A DNA stretch of 64,000 bases from Microbacterium sp. MYb45 (GTDB lineage Bacteria; Actinomycetota; Actinomycetes; Actinomycetales; Microbacteriaceae), in NCBI RefSeq assembly GCF_002979655.1, contig NZ_PCPG01000001.1, forward strand, positions 868,001 to 932,000, written 5' to 3'. Shown one piece after another: positions 19,234-28,599 of the stretch. How positions within the stretch are numbered: position 1 is the stretch's first letter; each line of letters starts with the position of its first letter. Under the pieces are notes generated by a model, which was not told where the DNA came from, did no database searches, and saw only the letters and a list, made by a program, of their open reading frames with translations. The translations under genes and the position numbers were made by a program.

Positions 19234-19400
19234 TTCTCGCGACCTGCGCTCCAGCCGCAGACACTCCCCGCGCGCGTCCAGTCCGTTCCCGTCCCGTACG
19301 CGCTGAGCGAAACACGCCGCAAACCGGGCATGCACACAGGTGCAGCGTGGTTGTATTGACCAAATCAGCAAGCGAAGCCGACACCCGAGGAGGCACCGAG

Positions 19401-19619
19401 ATGAATGCAACGACCGAACGTGACACCTCCACCATCGAGTTCCGTCTGACGGCCATGGATCGTTGCGATTCCTGCGGCGCTCAGGCGTACATCGCCGCCG
19501 AGGTGAACGGCTCCGAGCTCCTGTTCTGCGCCCACCACGGCCGCAAGTACGAAGAGAAGCTCCGCAGCATCGCGACCAGCTGGCACGACGAGACAGCACG
19601 CCTGATCCAGGCCGTCTGA
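19401..19619 (+). CDS. Small conserved actinobacterial protein (DUF7455-like)
   Basis: 72 residues. The start is fixed by a GAGGAGG ribosome-binding site at 19387-19393. The body reads MDRCDSCGAQAYIAAEVNG, then LLFCAHHGRKYEEKL; CxxC plus CxHH suggests one zinc site. Such small proteins lie near topoisomerase or sigma genes in many actinobacteria and have no known function. It is divergent from parE and convergent with the racemase-like gene, from which it is separated by 6 bp. Confidence 0.82.
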   Translation: MNATTERDTSTIEFRLTAMDRCDSCGAQAYIAAEVNGSELLFCAHHGRKYEEKLRSIATSWHDETARLIQAV

Positions 19620-19625
19620 CGCCCG

Positions 19626-20666
19626 TCAGTCCTGTACGACCCGGCGGACCCGAGCGGTCAGCCGGGTGAGGATCTCCTCGCCCACCGTGTCGATACGCTC
19701 AGCGAGAGTGGTTGCCGACGATTCTCCGCGCTCACCCGCGCCGAACAGGGTGACCTCGTCCCCCACCCTGAGGCCCGGCCACCCGGCGACGACCGACGTC
19801 GTCTGATCGACGGCCATCAGATTCCGGGCACCGTCCGGCGTCCCCACGTCGACACCCCTGAGGGTCGAGGGGAAACCGTCGAAACTGCCGATCGAGATCA
19901 CGGCGTCGCCTGCGTCGACATCGACCACGGTCGCCACCAGACTCGCCACCGGACGGACGCCCGGCAGCTCAGGGCCGTCGGCGGAACGGATGCCGTAGCA
20001 GAACGCTCCGATTCGCGACACCGTGCCGCGCATCTCGGGACGCCACCAGGATGCCGCTGAGGCCGTCAGGTGCAGCGAAGCGGGGACCGGCCCCGACTCC
20101 CCCACGACGCGCACCGCGTCCAGGAACACCTCTTGCGCATCGTCGTCCTCCTCGTCGCTCGCCTCGGCGATGTGACTCCACACGCCATCGAGCTCGAGGA
20201 GTCCTGCGCGCTCCGCCGCCCGGGCCTCCGCCACCGTCGCGGCCCAGTCCTCCGGCAGGATCCCGTTGCGGTGCAGCCCCGTGTCGATCTTCAGGTGCAC
20301 GCGCGCACACACGCCGAGGGCTTCGGCGCGGGTGATGATCCGCCGCAGGTAGGCGGTCGTTCCCACTCCGAGATCGATCTGCTGCAGGAGGGCGTCGTCG
20401 ACCTCAGCATCCGTCGATGTCGCCCATGCGAAGATCCGCGCATCCCCGCCGGCGATGCGTCGAACGCTCAGCCCACCGGCGATGTCGTAGCTGCCGAACC
20501 GCTCGACGCCTGCCTGGACCGCCGTCTCGACGGCCCACGCGAGCCCGTGTCCGTATGCGTCGTCCTTGAGCACGAGCATGAGGGCCGATGGCGCGATCCG
20601 CGTGCGCACGGCCTCGATGTTCGTGCGGAAGACGCTGCTGCTGACGCGCAGCTCCGGGCGGCTCAT
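19626..20666 (-). CDS. Alanine racemase-like protein A: complete PLP barrel, catalytic tyrosine loop absent
   Basis: 346 residues from ATG 20666, overlapping the upstream partner's stop (ATGA). The N-terminal TIM barrel is complete. It has PLP lysine Lys34 in LVLKDDAYGHG, KIDTGLHRNG (about 126-135), SHIAEASD with the active-site His (about 165), HLTASAAS, and RIGAFCYGI at the barrel end. The C-terminal domain is recognisable (VISIGSFDGFPS, RLTARVRR). However, the segment that normally carries SYGxTY, the catalytic tyrosine (Tyr265 in the Geobacillus enzyme), is deleted, and the following Met-Asp motif reads AVDQ. Alone it should lack the second catalytic base. A standard full-length Alr is 360-390 residues. 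See the partner at 20663-21367. Confidence 0.88.
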   Translation of the reverse strand: MSRPELRVSSSVFRTNIEAVRTRIAPSALMLVLKDDAYGHGLAWAVETAVQAGVERFGSYDIAGGLSVRRIAGGDARIFAWATSTDAEVDDALLQQIDLGVGTTAYLRRIITRAEALGVCARVHLKIDTGLHRNGILPEDWAATVAEARAAERAGLLELDGVWSHIAEASDEEDDDAQEVFLDAVRVVGESGPVPASLHLTASAASWWRPEMRGTVSRIGAFCYGIRSADGPELPGVRPVASLVATVVDVDAGDAVISIGSFDGFPSTLRGVDVGTPDGARNLMAVDQTTSVVAGWPGLRVGDEVTLFGAGERGESSATTLAERIDTVGEEILTRLTARVRRVVQD

Positions 20667-21367
20667 GCCTCCCACCCCCGAACCGCGTGTGCACCGGCCA
20701 CCGTGACGAGCTCTGCCGCCGCCATCCCGGTGACCGCGCTCCATCGGGCGAGTCCGTCCGCGGCGGGGCCGCGTCCACCGAAGTACGTTGCCTCCGCACC
20801 GGCTTCGACGTCGGAGCCGGCGAGATCGACGACGCAGACGTCCATGGCGACGCGCCCGATGATGGGTCGCGCGACACCGTCGATGTCGACGAGCCCCTGG
20901 TTCCCGAGCGCTCGCACGATGCCCTGTGCGTAACCGCCCGTCACGAGCGCCACCGTCGTGTCTGCGGACGCGCGGTAGGTGTAGCCGTACGAGACTGCGT
21001 CGCCTGCACGAAGGCGCTTGGTGGACAGCACGCGGCCGGTGAGGCGCATCACGGGCTCCGTCACGAGGACGCCTGACTCATCAGGAAGTCCGTACAACAG
21101 AGTCGGATCGATATCGGCGTCGCCGGAGGTCACCCCGACGATCCCCTCCAGACGCAGCGCCTCGACCTCTCCGTCGGCGTCGACCAGCACCTGCTCCGCG
21201 CCGGCGGCGGTCACCGCCTGAGCGACAGCGAGCACGCCGTGCCCCCAGGCATCGCGACGCAGATCGGCGACGCCCCCGCCGGCGATCACCGCCGCTGACG
21301 CCCCTGCAGCCAGGGCAGACCGGGAGATGATCGCTCGCGGCAGGGCGCTGGAAGTCGTCTCACACAC
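20663..21367 (-). CDS. Alanine racemase-like protein B: C-terminal domain with catalytic tyrosine, lysine lost
   Basis: 234 residues from GTG 21367; an in-frame GTG at 21376 overlaps the likely -10 box. Only the first barrel unit remains: LRRDAWGHG aligns with VVKADAYGHG of true racemases, putting Arg37 where the PLP lysine should be. The chain then jumps to TLLYGLPDE, the normal end of the barrel. The C-terminal domain is intact: VSYGYTYRA carries the Tyr265 equivalent (Tyr127), and VAMDVC carries the Met-Asp pair. It therefore keeps exactly what protein A has lost. It is upstream of and translationally coupled to gene A. The fold assignment is firm; the heterodimer is inference. Confidence 0.86.
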   Translation of the reverse strand: MCETTSSALPRAIISRSALAAGASAAVIAGGGVADLRRDAWGHGVLAVAQAVTAAGAEQVLVDADGEVEALRLEGIVGVTSGDADIDPTLLYGLPDESGVLVTEPVMRLTGRVLSTKRLRAGDAVSYGYTYRASADTTVALVTGGYAQGIVRALGNQGLVDIDGVARPIIGRVAMDVCVVDLAGSDVEAGAEATYFGGRGPAADGLARWSAVTGMAAAELVTVAGAHAVRGWEA

Positions 21368-21374
21368 GTCCTCC

Positions 21375-21380
21375 ACCCTA
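21375..21380 (-). promoter_or_regulatory. -10 box of the racemase pair (leaderless)
   Basis: TAGGGT on the minus strand, exactly 7 nt before GTG 21367. This supports that start over GTG 21376, which overlaps the box. Confidence 0.5.
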
Positions 21381-21415
21381 GCTTCCGACTCCCAGGTGGA
21401 CCTGCGCGGTCCCCG

Positions 21416-21421
21416 TAGACT
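21416..21421 (+). promoter_or_regulatory. -10 box of the ATP-grasp gene
   Basis: TAGACT, 26 nt before the ATG at 21448, with CTGGAG as a ribosome-binding site between them. It is back-to-back with the racemase promoter. Confidence 0.45.
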
Positions 21422-21447
21422 GGTGGAGACCCCGACCCTGGAGCCAT

Positions 21448-22464
21448 ATGTCTCGTCTTTCCCTCACGCCCCGCATCCGCTACCTGCTGGGACGTGCCCG
21501 CCGCATCGATGTCGGATCGGTGGTGGAACGAGCGAAAGAGGCTTCGGAGCAGCACCACAAGGCCGTACCCGGCATCATCGTCGACATGCTGTGGTCCGCC
21601 GCCCGTCACAACGTCGGCTTCCAGGACTACATCGACTACGACTTCGCCATGCTCACCAAGGCCGAGCGCGAGACCTACATGACGCATCCGGTGTCGAACC
21701 AGCTCTCGCAGCGGTACGACCACCCGGACTACCGCTGGATCTTCCAGGACAAGGTCGAGTTCGACAAGCAGTTCTCCGCGTTCCTGAAGCGCGAGTGGAT
21801 GGTCGTCGAAGAAGGCAACGCCGACGCCGTGCGTGAGCTCACCCAGCGCCTCGGCACGATCGTGACGAAGGAGCCGGTGGGGCAGGCCGGCACCGGAGTG
21901 CACCGCTACCACGCTGCCGACATCGAGGACTGGAACGAGTTCCACCGCGGACTGCTGGAGCGCGGCGAACTGCTCATCGAAGAGGTCATCCGTCAGCACG
22001 ACGCCCTGGCGGCCGTGTGCCCCGGCACCGTGAACACCACCCGTATCACCGCGTTCTTCGACGGCGAGAAGGCGCACATCCTCGCGATGGCGCAGAAGTT
22101 CGGCCGCGGCGAGGTCAGCGATCAGATGACCTTCGGCGGCTTCTACACGATGCTCGATGAGAACGGCCACGCCGTGGGAGCCGGGTACGACTCGCACGGG
22201 CACGTGCACGAGACGCACCCCGACTCGGGTTTCCGCATCGCCGACTTCCAGTTGCCGTACATGGACGAGGTGCGGGCATTCATCGATGAGGTCGCCCGTG
22301 TCGTGCCGCAGGTGCAGTACGTCGGCTGGGACATCGTCGTGTCCCCCGACGGCCCCGTGCTCGTCGAGGGCAACTGGGGCGCCGGCGTCTATGAGAACAA
22401 GCCCAGCGTCACCGGCATCCGCACCGGTCACAAGCCCCGCTATCGTGAGGTCATCGGCTTCTGA
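21448..22464 (+). CDS. Sugar-transfer-associated ATP-grasp protein (PF14397-like ligase)
   Basis: 338 residues, soluble. The central part has an ATP-grasp fold: LLIEEVIRQH, then NTTRITAFFDGEKAHILAM, and the metal-binding strand GWDIVVSPDGPVLVEGNWG near the C-terminus. The N-terminal region (RIRYLLGRARRIDV, WIFQDKVEFDKQFSAF) fits the ATPgrasp_ST family, predicted to form amide bonds in cell-surface or secondary metabolites. Its substrate is not known. It is transcribed divergently from the racemase pair and convergent with the CofE-like gene. A role in attaching an amino acid (possibly a D-amino acid from the racemase pair) is inference from position. Confidence 0.75.
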   Translation: MSRLSLTPRIRYLLGRARRIDVGSVVERAKEASEQHHKAVPGIIVDMLWSAARHNVGFQDYIDYDFAMLTKAERETYMTHPVSNQLSQRYDHPDYRWIFQDKVEFDKQFSAFLKREWMVVEEGNADAVRELTQRLGTIVTKEPVGQAGTGVHRYHAADIEDWNEFHRGLLERGELLIEEVIRQHDALAAVCPGTVNTTRITAFFDGEKAHILAMAQKFGRGEVSDQMTFGGFYTMLDENGHAVGAGYDSHGHVHETHPDSGFRIADFQLPYMDEVRAFIDEVARVVPQVQYVGWDIVVSPDGPVLVEGNWGAGVYENKPSVTGIRTGHKPRYREVIGF

Positions 22465-22476
22465 ACCATGAAGAGA

Positions 22477-22508
22477 AAGGCCCCGGATGCTCGAGCATCC
22501 GGGGCCTT
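22477..22508. terminator. Bidirectional terminator (32-bp perfect palindrome)
   Basis: Arms AAGGCCCCGGATGCTC and GAGCATCCGGGGCCTT lie between the convergent ATP-grasp and CofE-like genes. TCTTCG follows on the plus strand and CTCTTC on the minus strand. Confidence 0.85.
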
Positions 22509-22527
22509 CTTCGTGAGTTCCGAGAGA

Positions 22528-23219
22528 TCAGATCGCGCGGACGATACCGAGCGGCGTGGACTCGAGGCCCTGGCCGAGCGGGTTGTCGCCGAGGATCTTC
22601 ACCAGACGACGCTCACCGTCTTTGTCGAGCGTCGAACCGAGGATGTTGCCACCGAGATCGTTGATGTCGACCACGGCGACCTCCGCGTGACCGCCGACGA
22701 GCTTCTTGAGGCGGGCCGCGACACCGTCGGGATCCTTCGGCCCGAGCACGACCGCCTCGTTGTACGGCGGGATCGTGTGCTTGGTCGGTCCGTCGATCGC
22801 GCGTGCCTTATCGCCCGCGATGCGATAGAAGTCTCCCCGGCGACCGAACGCCTTGGTGACCGCCGCCACAGCCGAAGCGAAGAGGATCCGCGGCGTACCG
22901 CACTCCCGCAGCGCCATCTCCATCGTCTCCGGCATGCCGAGCCCGATGCCGTACGGCGTGCGTGTGACGTACTTCGACAGGAACAACGCGAGCTTGCGCG
23001 GCTTGATCTCATCGAGACGGTACGACCGCCCCTGCGTGATCGCCACGATTTTCTCGGTCACGAACAGCAGGTCGCCCGGCTGCACCGCGTCCTTGGCGTA
23101 CTCGGTGATGATCGCATCGAGGTCGTCCTCGGGCATGACCACTCGAGTGCGCAGCGGGATGCGCGCATAGTTCTTGCCGTCGACGCTCGCCTCGAGAGCC
23201 TTGCCGTCGTTCGCCTGGC

Positions 23220-23223
<4 letters not shown>
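22528..23223 (-). CDS. CofE-like L-glutamate ligase (F420-0:gamma-glutamyl ligase family)
   Basis: 231 residues, matching the stand-alone CofE/FbiB-N domain (PF01996). Visible segments are [35 protein letters not shown] (GTP/metal region), [14 protein letters not shown] and [20 protein letters not shown]. In F420 producers this enzyme adds glutamates to F420-0. No other F420 gene is in this window and the FbiB nitroreductase half is absent, so the substrate may differ. Its ATG overlaps the sigA stop (ATGA at 23220-23223), so it is translationally coupled to the housekeeping sigma factor, an unusual partnership. Confidence 0.82.
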
Positions 23224-24458
<1,235 letters not shown>

Positions 24459-24626
24459 GTTTCGCCTTTCACGGAGCTGCTGTGTAGCCCCGGGACATTT
24501 CGGACACTAGTAAGACCCTTGTCAAGTCCAGCGTTCGAAAACACTGATTGACAACGGGTCAGAGTCCTAGTATCGCACACGTGTGGCGATGCGGACGCAT
24601 TCCGACGAAGTTCTGCCGTATCGATC

Positions 24627-25568
24627 TCACCCGCGGCCGGGCTTGTCCTCGTCGCCGGAGGGACGAGAGGCGAGATAGCGCTCCAGCTCAGCCGCCAGTT
24701 CATCGGCGCTGGGCAGGTCGCGCTCGCTGAATCCGCCCTCGTCGTAGGAGTCGTCGTCGGGGTTACGCCCCGCCATATAGGCGTCGTACCGGCGCTCGAG
24801 GTTGTGCAACATCTGCTGCAGCTCGTCGTTCCCGGCGACCTGCTCCCCCACTCGGGTCAGGTAATCCTCGCGCCGCTCCTGCACCGCGTCGAGCATGAGC
24901 ACCAGGCCCGTCGAGGCCATGAGCTTCTCGGCGGCGGCGATCACGGCATCGGGGTTCTCCGTCTCCGCGAGATAGTGCGGCACCAGGAGCACGAATCCGA
25001 CGGCACGCTCGCCGCGTTCGATGAAGCGGTACTCGAGCAGGTGTCCCGCGGTGGCCGGCACCTGTGTGCGCGGCCTCCACACCGAATGCGCAACCGTGAG
25101 GTCGCGTCGGTTGCCACTCACCGTCGTGCCGATCGGACGCGTGTGCGGCACCGGCATGGCGATCGAGTGGACCCAGTGGAGCCCGGAAACCTCGAACTCC
25201 GCGGCCAGATCCAGCACCGTGCTCGCGAACGCGTTCCAGGCGAAGTCCGGCTCATAGCCGGCGAGGAGCAGGAAGGGCCGATCCAGGGCATCCGTCGCGA
25301 GGGAGAGCTCGAGCCGGGGCGGACGGAACTCGGTGAGGTGATCCTGATCGAAGGAGATCACCGGACGCCGTGCGCGATAGTCCAGCAGAGCGTCGTTGTC
25401 GAAGACGATGACCGGCTCGGGCGACGCGGTCTCGCGCAGGTGGTCGATGAGCCCGGAGACAGCGCTGCCCGCATCGGTGAAACCGGTGAGGAGAACCACC
25501 AGGGGCAGGCCGTGCGGCACTGTCGGCGCATTCGCGACACGTTCGTGGATCTCACCGGAGAAGGGCAT
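24627..25568 (-). CDS. PAC2 family protein (proteasome-assembly-chaperone-like)
   Basis: 313 residues. The PAC2 fold (PF09754) is suggested by VVLLTGFTDAGSAVSGLIDHL at the N-terminus, FDNDALLDYRARRPVI, LLLAGYEPDFAWNAFASTVL and the central HTRPIGTTVSGNR. The C-terminus is charged and probably disordered. Actinobacterial PAC2 proteins are conserved but their role is unsettled. The ATG lies 6 nt after TAGCAT, so a leaderless transcript is likely; the GGAGG between them is too close to act as a normal ribosome-binding site. It is divergent from pepA. Confidence 0.85.
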   Translation of the reverse strand: MPFSGEIHERVANAPTVPHGLPLVVLLTGFTDAGSAVSGLIDHLRETASPEPVIVFDNDALLDYRARRPVISFDQDHLTEFRPPRLELSLATDALDRPFLLLAGYEPDFAWNAFASTVLDLAAEFEVSGLHWVHSIAMPVPHTRPIGTTVSGNRRDLTVAHSVWRPRTQVPATAGHLLEYRFIERGERAVGFVLLVPHYLAETENPDAVIAAAEKLMASTGLVLMLDAVQERREDYLTRVGEQVAGNDELQQMLHNLERRYDAYMAGRNPDDDSYDEGGFSERDLPSADELAAELERYLASRPSGDEDKPGRG

Positions 25569-25574
25569 GCCTCC

Positions 25575-25580
25575 ATGCTA
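25575..25580 (-). promoter_or_regulatory. -10 box of PAC2 gene (leaderless)
   Basis: TAGCAT on the minus strand, 6 nt before the ATG at 25568. Confidence 0.5.
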
Positions 25581-25669
25581 CGAGCAGGTCCGGATACCGG
25601 GGCGCGACGCATCATGCTGAGAGCGAACACTCCCCTGGGCGGCGGACGACCATGCTGCGGCGAAGATCC

Positions 25670-25675
25670 TAGGAT
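25670..25675 (+). promoter_or_regulatory. -10 box of pepA (leaderless)
   Basis: TAGGAT, 7 nt before the ATG at 25683. Confidence 0.55.
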
Positions 25676-25682
25676 GGAAGAC

Positions 25683-27155
25683 ATGACGCTTCCCGTGCTC
25701 TCGCACACCACCGCTCAGTTCCCCGGAAGCGCTGCAGATGCCGCAGTGCTCGTCGTCGCCACTCTTCCCGAGTCTGCGGAATCGCTGTCCGCCTACCCCG
25801 GCCTGGCGGACGCGCTGGCCGGCATCGGATTCACCGGCTCCGCCGGATCATTCGCCCGTGTGCACCTCCCCGAGGTCAGCACCTTGCCGTTCGCGGTCGT
25901 GGGAGCAGGCGACAAGCCCGATGCCGCCGCCGTGCGCAATGCGGCCGGCGCCGCGCTGCGCTGCCTCACCGGATTCGACCACGTCGCGCTCGGTCTCGCC
26001 GACGGCCTCGAGGGGTTCGCCCCTGCAGCGGCCGAGGGCGCGGTCCTCGGCGGCCACCGCTTCGACGGATACCGTTCCGAGAAAGGCAAGACCCGCGCCA
26101 CCGCGGTCACCCTCCACGCGGTGCTCACCGATGAGGAGGCAGCCTATGCCCAGACCATCGGCGATGCGGTGGCGCTGATCAAGGACCTCGTCAACGTGCC
26201 TGCCGAGTGGCAGAGCCCTGCGCAGCTCGCGCAGAGTGCCGCCGACAGCGTCGCCGACCTCGACGTCACGGTCGAGATCCTCGACGAGAAGGAGCTGGCG
26301 GAGAAGGGCTTCGGAGGCATCCTGGGCGTCGGACAGGGCTCCGACCGACCGCCGCGGCTCGTTCGCCTCGACTACTCCCCCGCGGGTGCGAATCGACACA
26401 TCGCCCTCGTCGGCAAGGGCATCACATTCGACACAGGGGGACTGTCCCTGAAGCCCGCGGCGTCGATGGTCGGGATGAAGTTCGACATGGCGGGAGCGGC
26501 CACGTCTCTTGCGGCGCTCCGCGCGATCGCCGCGCTGCAGCTGCCGGTGCGCGTGACGGCGTGGCTCTGCATCACCGACAACATGCCGTCCGGGCGAGCA
26601 CTCCGTCCCGGCGACGTCATCCGCATCCTCGACGGCACGACCGTCGAGGTCCAGAACACCGATGCCGAAGGCCGCCTCGTCCTCGCCGACGGCTTGGTCG
26701 CGGCGAGTCGCGAGCAGCCCGATGTGATCATCGACGTCGCCACTCTCACGGGTGCGATCGTCGCCGCCCTCGGACACCGGCACACGGGCGTCTTCGGCGA
26801 CGACGACACCGTCGCCGAGTTCCTCGCTGCCGCCGAGCACGTCGACGAGCCCGCCTGGCACATGCCGCTGCCGAGCTACATGGAGGAGTCCCTCGAGTCG
26901 CCCATCGCCGACCTGCAGAACGCGAACATGGGTGACCGGATGGGAGGTGCCTCGTTCGCCGGTCTGTTCCTGCGCCGTTTCGTCGGCCGCACTTCCGAGG
27001 CCGAGGACGCCCCGCGCATCCCCTGGGTCCACCTCGACATCGCCGGCTCCGGCGAGCACGGCGGATCACCGTACGGCTTCACGGAGAAGGGCCCCACGGG
27101 GGCGATGGTCCGATCGATCGTCGCCTTCGCCGCAGCATCCCACAAGGAGGCATGA
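25683..27155 (+). CDS. pepA: Leucyl aminopeptidase (M17)
   Basis: 490-residue cytosolic di-metal aminopeptidase. M17 motifs are clear: the metal/catalytic Lys segment LVGKGITFDTGGLSLKPA, MKFDMAGAATSLAAL, DNMPSGRALRPGDVI and the signature NTDAEGRLVLAD. The C-terminal part includes SPIADLQNANMG and GSGEHGGSPYGFTEKGPTGA. The ATG at 25683 lies 7 nt after TAGGAT; an in-frame ATG at 25674 overlaps that box. Its stop is 3 bp before lpdA, and the lpdA ribosome-binding site lies inside its last codons, so the two genes are probably co-transcribed. Confidence 0.95.
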   Translation: MTLPVLSHTTAQFPGSAADAAVLVVATLPESAESLSAYPGLADALAGIGFTGSAGSFARVHLPEVSTLPFAVVGAGDKPDAAAVRNAAGAALRCLTGFDHVALGLADGLEGFAPAAAEGAVLGGHRFDGYRSEKGKTRATAVTLHAVLTDEEAAYAQTIGDAVALIKDLVNVPAEWQSPAQLAQSAADSVADLDVTVEILDEKELAEKGFGGILGVGQGSDRPPRLVRLDYSPAGANRHIALVGKGITFDTGGLSLKPAASMVGMKFDMAGAATSLAALRAIAALQLPVRVTAWLCITDNMPSGRALRPGDVIRILDGTTVEVQNTDAEGRLVLADGLVAASREQPDVIIDVATLTGAIVAALGHRHTGVFGDDDTVAEFLAAAEHVDEPAWHMPLPSYMEESLESPIADLQNANMGDRMGGASFAGLFLRRFVGRTSEAEDAPRIPWVHLDIAGSGEHGGSPYGFTEKGPTGAMVRSIVAFAAASHKEA

Positions 27156-27158
27156 CAC

Positions 27159-28532
27159 ATGACAACCCACACCTTCGACGTCGTCGTCCTGGGCGGCGGC
27201 AGCGGCGGCTACGCCGCGGCTCTGCGCGCGAGTGAGCTCGGCAAGTCCGTCGCACTCGTCGAGAAGGACAAGGTCGGCGGCACCTGCCTGCACCGCGGCT
27301 GCATCCCGACCAAGGCGCTGCTGCACGCCGCCGAGGTCGCCGAGCATGTGCGCGACGCCGCCTCCGTCGGCGTCACCGCGACGCTGCAGGGCATCGATCC
27401 GGCTGGTGTCCGGGCATACCGCGAGGGCATCGTCGCAAAGAAGTTCAAGGGCCTCGAAGGCCTCGTGAAGGCCCGCGGCATCACCACCGTCGCCGGTCTC
27501 GGCCGACTGAACGCCGACCGCAGCGTCAGTGTCGGCGACGATGTGTACGTCGGCGCCGATGTGGTGCTGGCGACAGGCTCGTACAGTCGTTCACTTCCCG
27601 GCCTCGACATCGGCGGACGGATCCTCACGAGCGAGCAGGCGCTCGCGCTCGACGTCATCCCGGAGCGCGTCCTCATCCTCGGCGGTGGCGTGATCGGCGT
27701 CGAGTTCGCCAGCGTGTGGCGCTCCTTCGGTTCCGAGGTCACGATCATCGAGGCTCTGCCGCACCTGGTTCCGAACGAGGACATCGCCCTCAGCAAGGGC
27801 CTTGAGCGCGCATTCCGTCGTCGCGGCATCCAGTACTCGCTCGGTGTCCGCTTCCAGACGGCGACGCAGGACGACTCCTCGGTCACCGTCACGCTCGAAG
27901 ACGGCAAGGAGTTCACGGCCGACTACCTGCTCGTCGCGGTCGGACGAGGCCCCGTCACCGCGGACCTCGGATTCGAAGAGGCAGGCGTCACCCTCGACCG
28001 CGGCTTCGTGACGGTCGACGAGAACCTGCGCACCGGCGTTCCCGGGGTCTGGGCTGTGGGGGACATCGTTCCCGGCCTGCAGCTCGCCCACCGCGGATTC
28101 CAGCAGGGCATCGCCGTCGCCGAACGCATCGCCGGTCTGTCCCCCGCGAACATCCCGGACGCGCAGATCCCCAAGGTCACGTACTCGAGCCCCGAGGTCG
28201 CCTCGGTCGGCGTCACCGAGGAGGCTGCGATCGCCGAGCACGGTGCCGATGCGGTCGCCGCTTACGAGTACAACCTCGCCGGCAACGGCAAGAGTGAGAT
28301 CATCGGGACGAGCGGGCTCGTCAAGGTCGTCCGGCTCAAGGACGGCCCCGTTCTCGGCGTGCATCTGCTCGGCGATCGCGTCGGCGAGCTCATCACCGAG
28401 GGACAGCTCGCTGTCGCCTGGGAAGCGCATCCTGAGGACATCGCCCCCCTGATCCACGCCCACCCGACCCAGAGCGAGGCACTCGGCGAAGCCTTCCTCG
28501 CACTGGCCGGCAAGCCTCTGCACGCCCTCTGA
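27159..28532 (+). CDS. lpdA: Dihydrolipoyl dehydrogenase (E3)
   Basis: 457-residue flavoprotein that reoxidises lipoyl groups of 2-oxoacid dehydrogenase complexes with NAD+. It has the FAD motif VVLGGGSGGYAAALRASELG at the N-terminus, the redox disulfide CLHRGCIPTKAL, the NAD motif LILGGGVIGVEFASVW and the C-terminal interface His in HAHPTQSEALGEA. The AAGGAGG ribosome-binding site is within the end of pepA. The neighbouring E2 gene (28600) uses its product directly. Confidence 0.96.
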   Translation: MTTHTFDVVVLGGGSGGYAAALRASELGKSVALVEKDKVGGTCLHRGCIPTKALLHAAEVAEHVRDAASVGVTATLQGIDPAGVRAYREGIVAKKFKGLEGLVKARGITTVAGLGRLNADRSVSVGDDVYVGADVVLATGSYSRSLPGLDIGGRILTSEQALALDVIPERVLILGGGVIGVEFASVWRSFGSEVTIIEALPHLVPNEDIALSKGLERAFRRRGIQYSLGVRFQTATQDDSSVTVTLEDGKEFTADYLLVAVGRGPVTADLGFEEAGVTLDRGFVTVDENLRTGVPGVWAVGDIVPGLQLAHRGFQQGIAVAERIAGLSPANIPDAQIPKVTYSSPEVASVGVTEEAAIAEHGADAVAAYEYNLAGNGKSEIIGTSGLVKVVRLKDGPVLGVHLLGDRVGELITEGQLAVAWEAHPEDIAPLIHAHPTQSEALGEAFLALAGKPLHAL

Positions 28533-28599
28533 GCACCAACCGGTGCCCGAGTCACTAAGCTAGACAAGCGTCATACAACTTCTTGAAGGAGACTCAGTC

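Noticed and set aside
19220..19456. A 79-residue N-terminal extension of ParE
   Set aside because: The extension is Cys/Arg/Val-rich, unlike any GyrB/ParE, and the GTG at 19219 has a -10-like box upstream.
19615..19628. CTGAC-gccc-GTCAG hairpin over the convergent stops of the small Cys protein and racemase A
   Set aside because: The 5-bp stem is too short to call a terminator.
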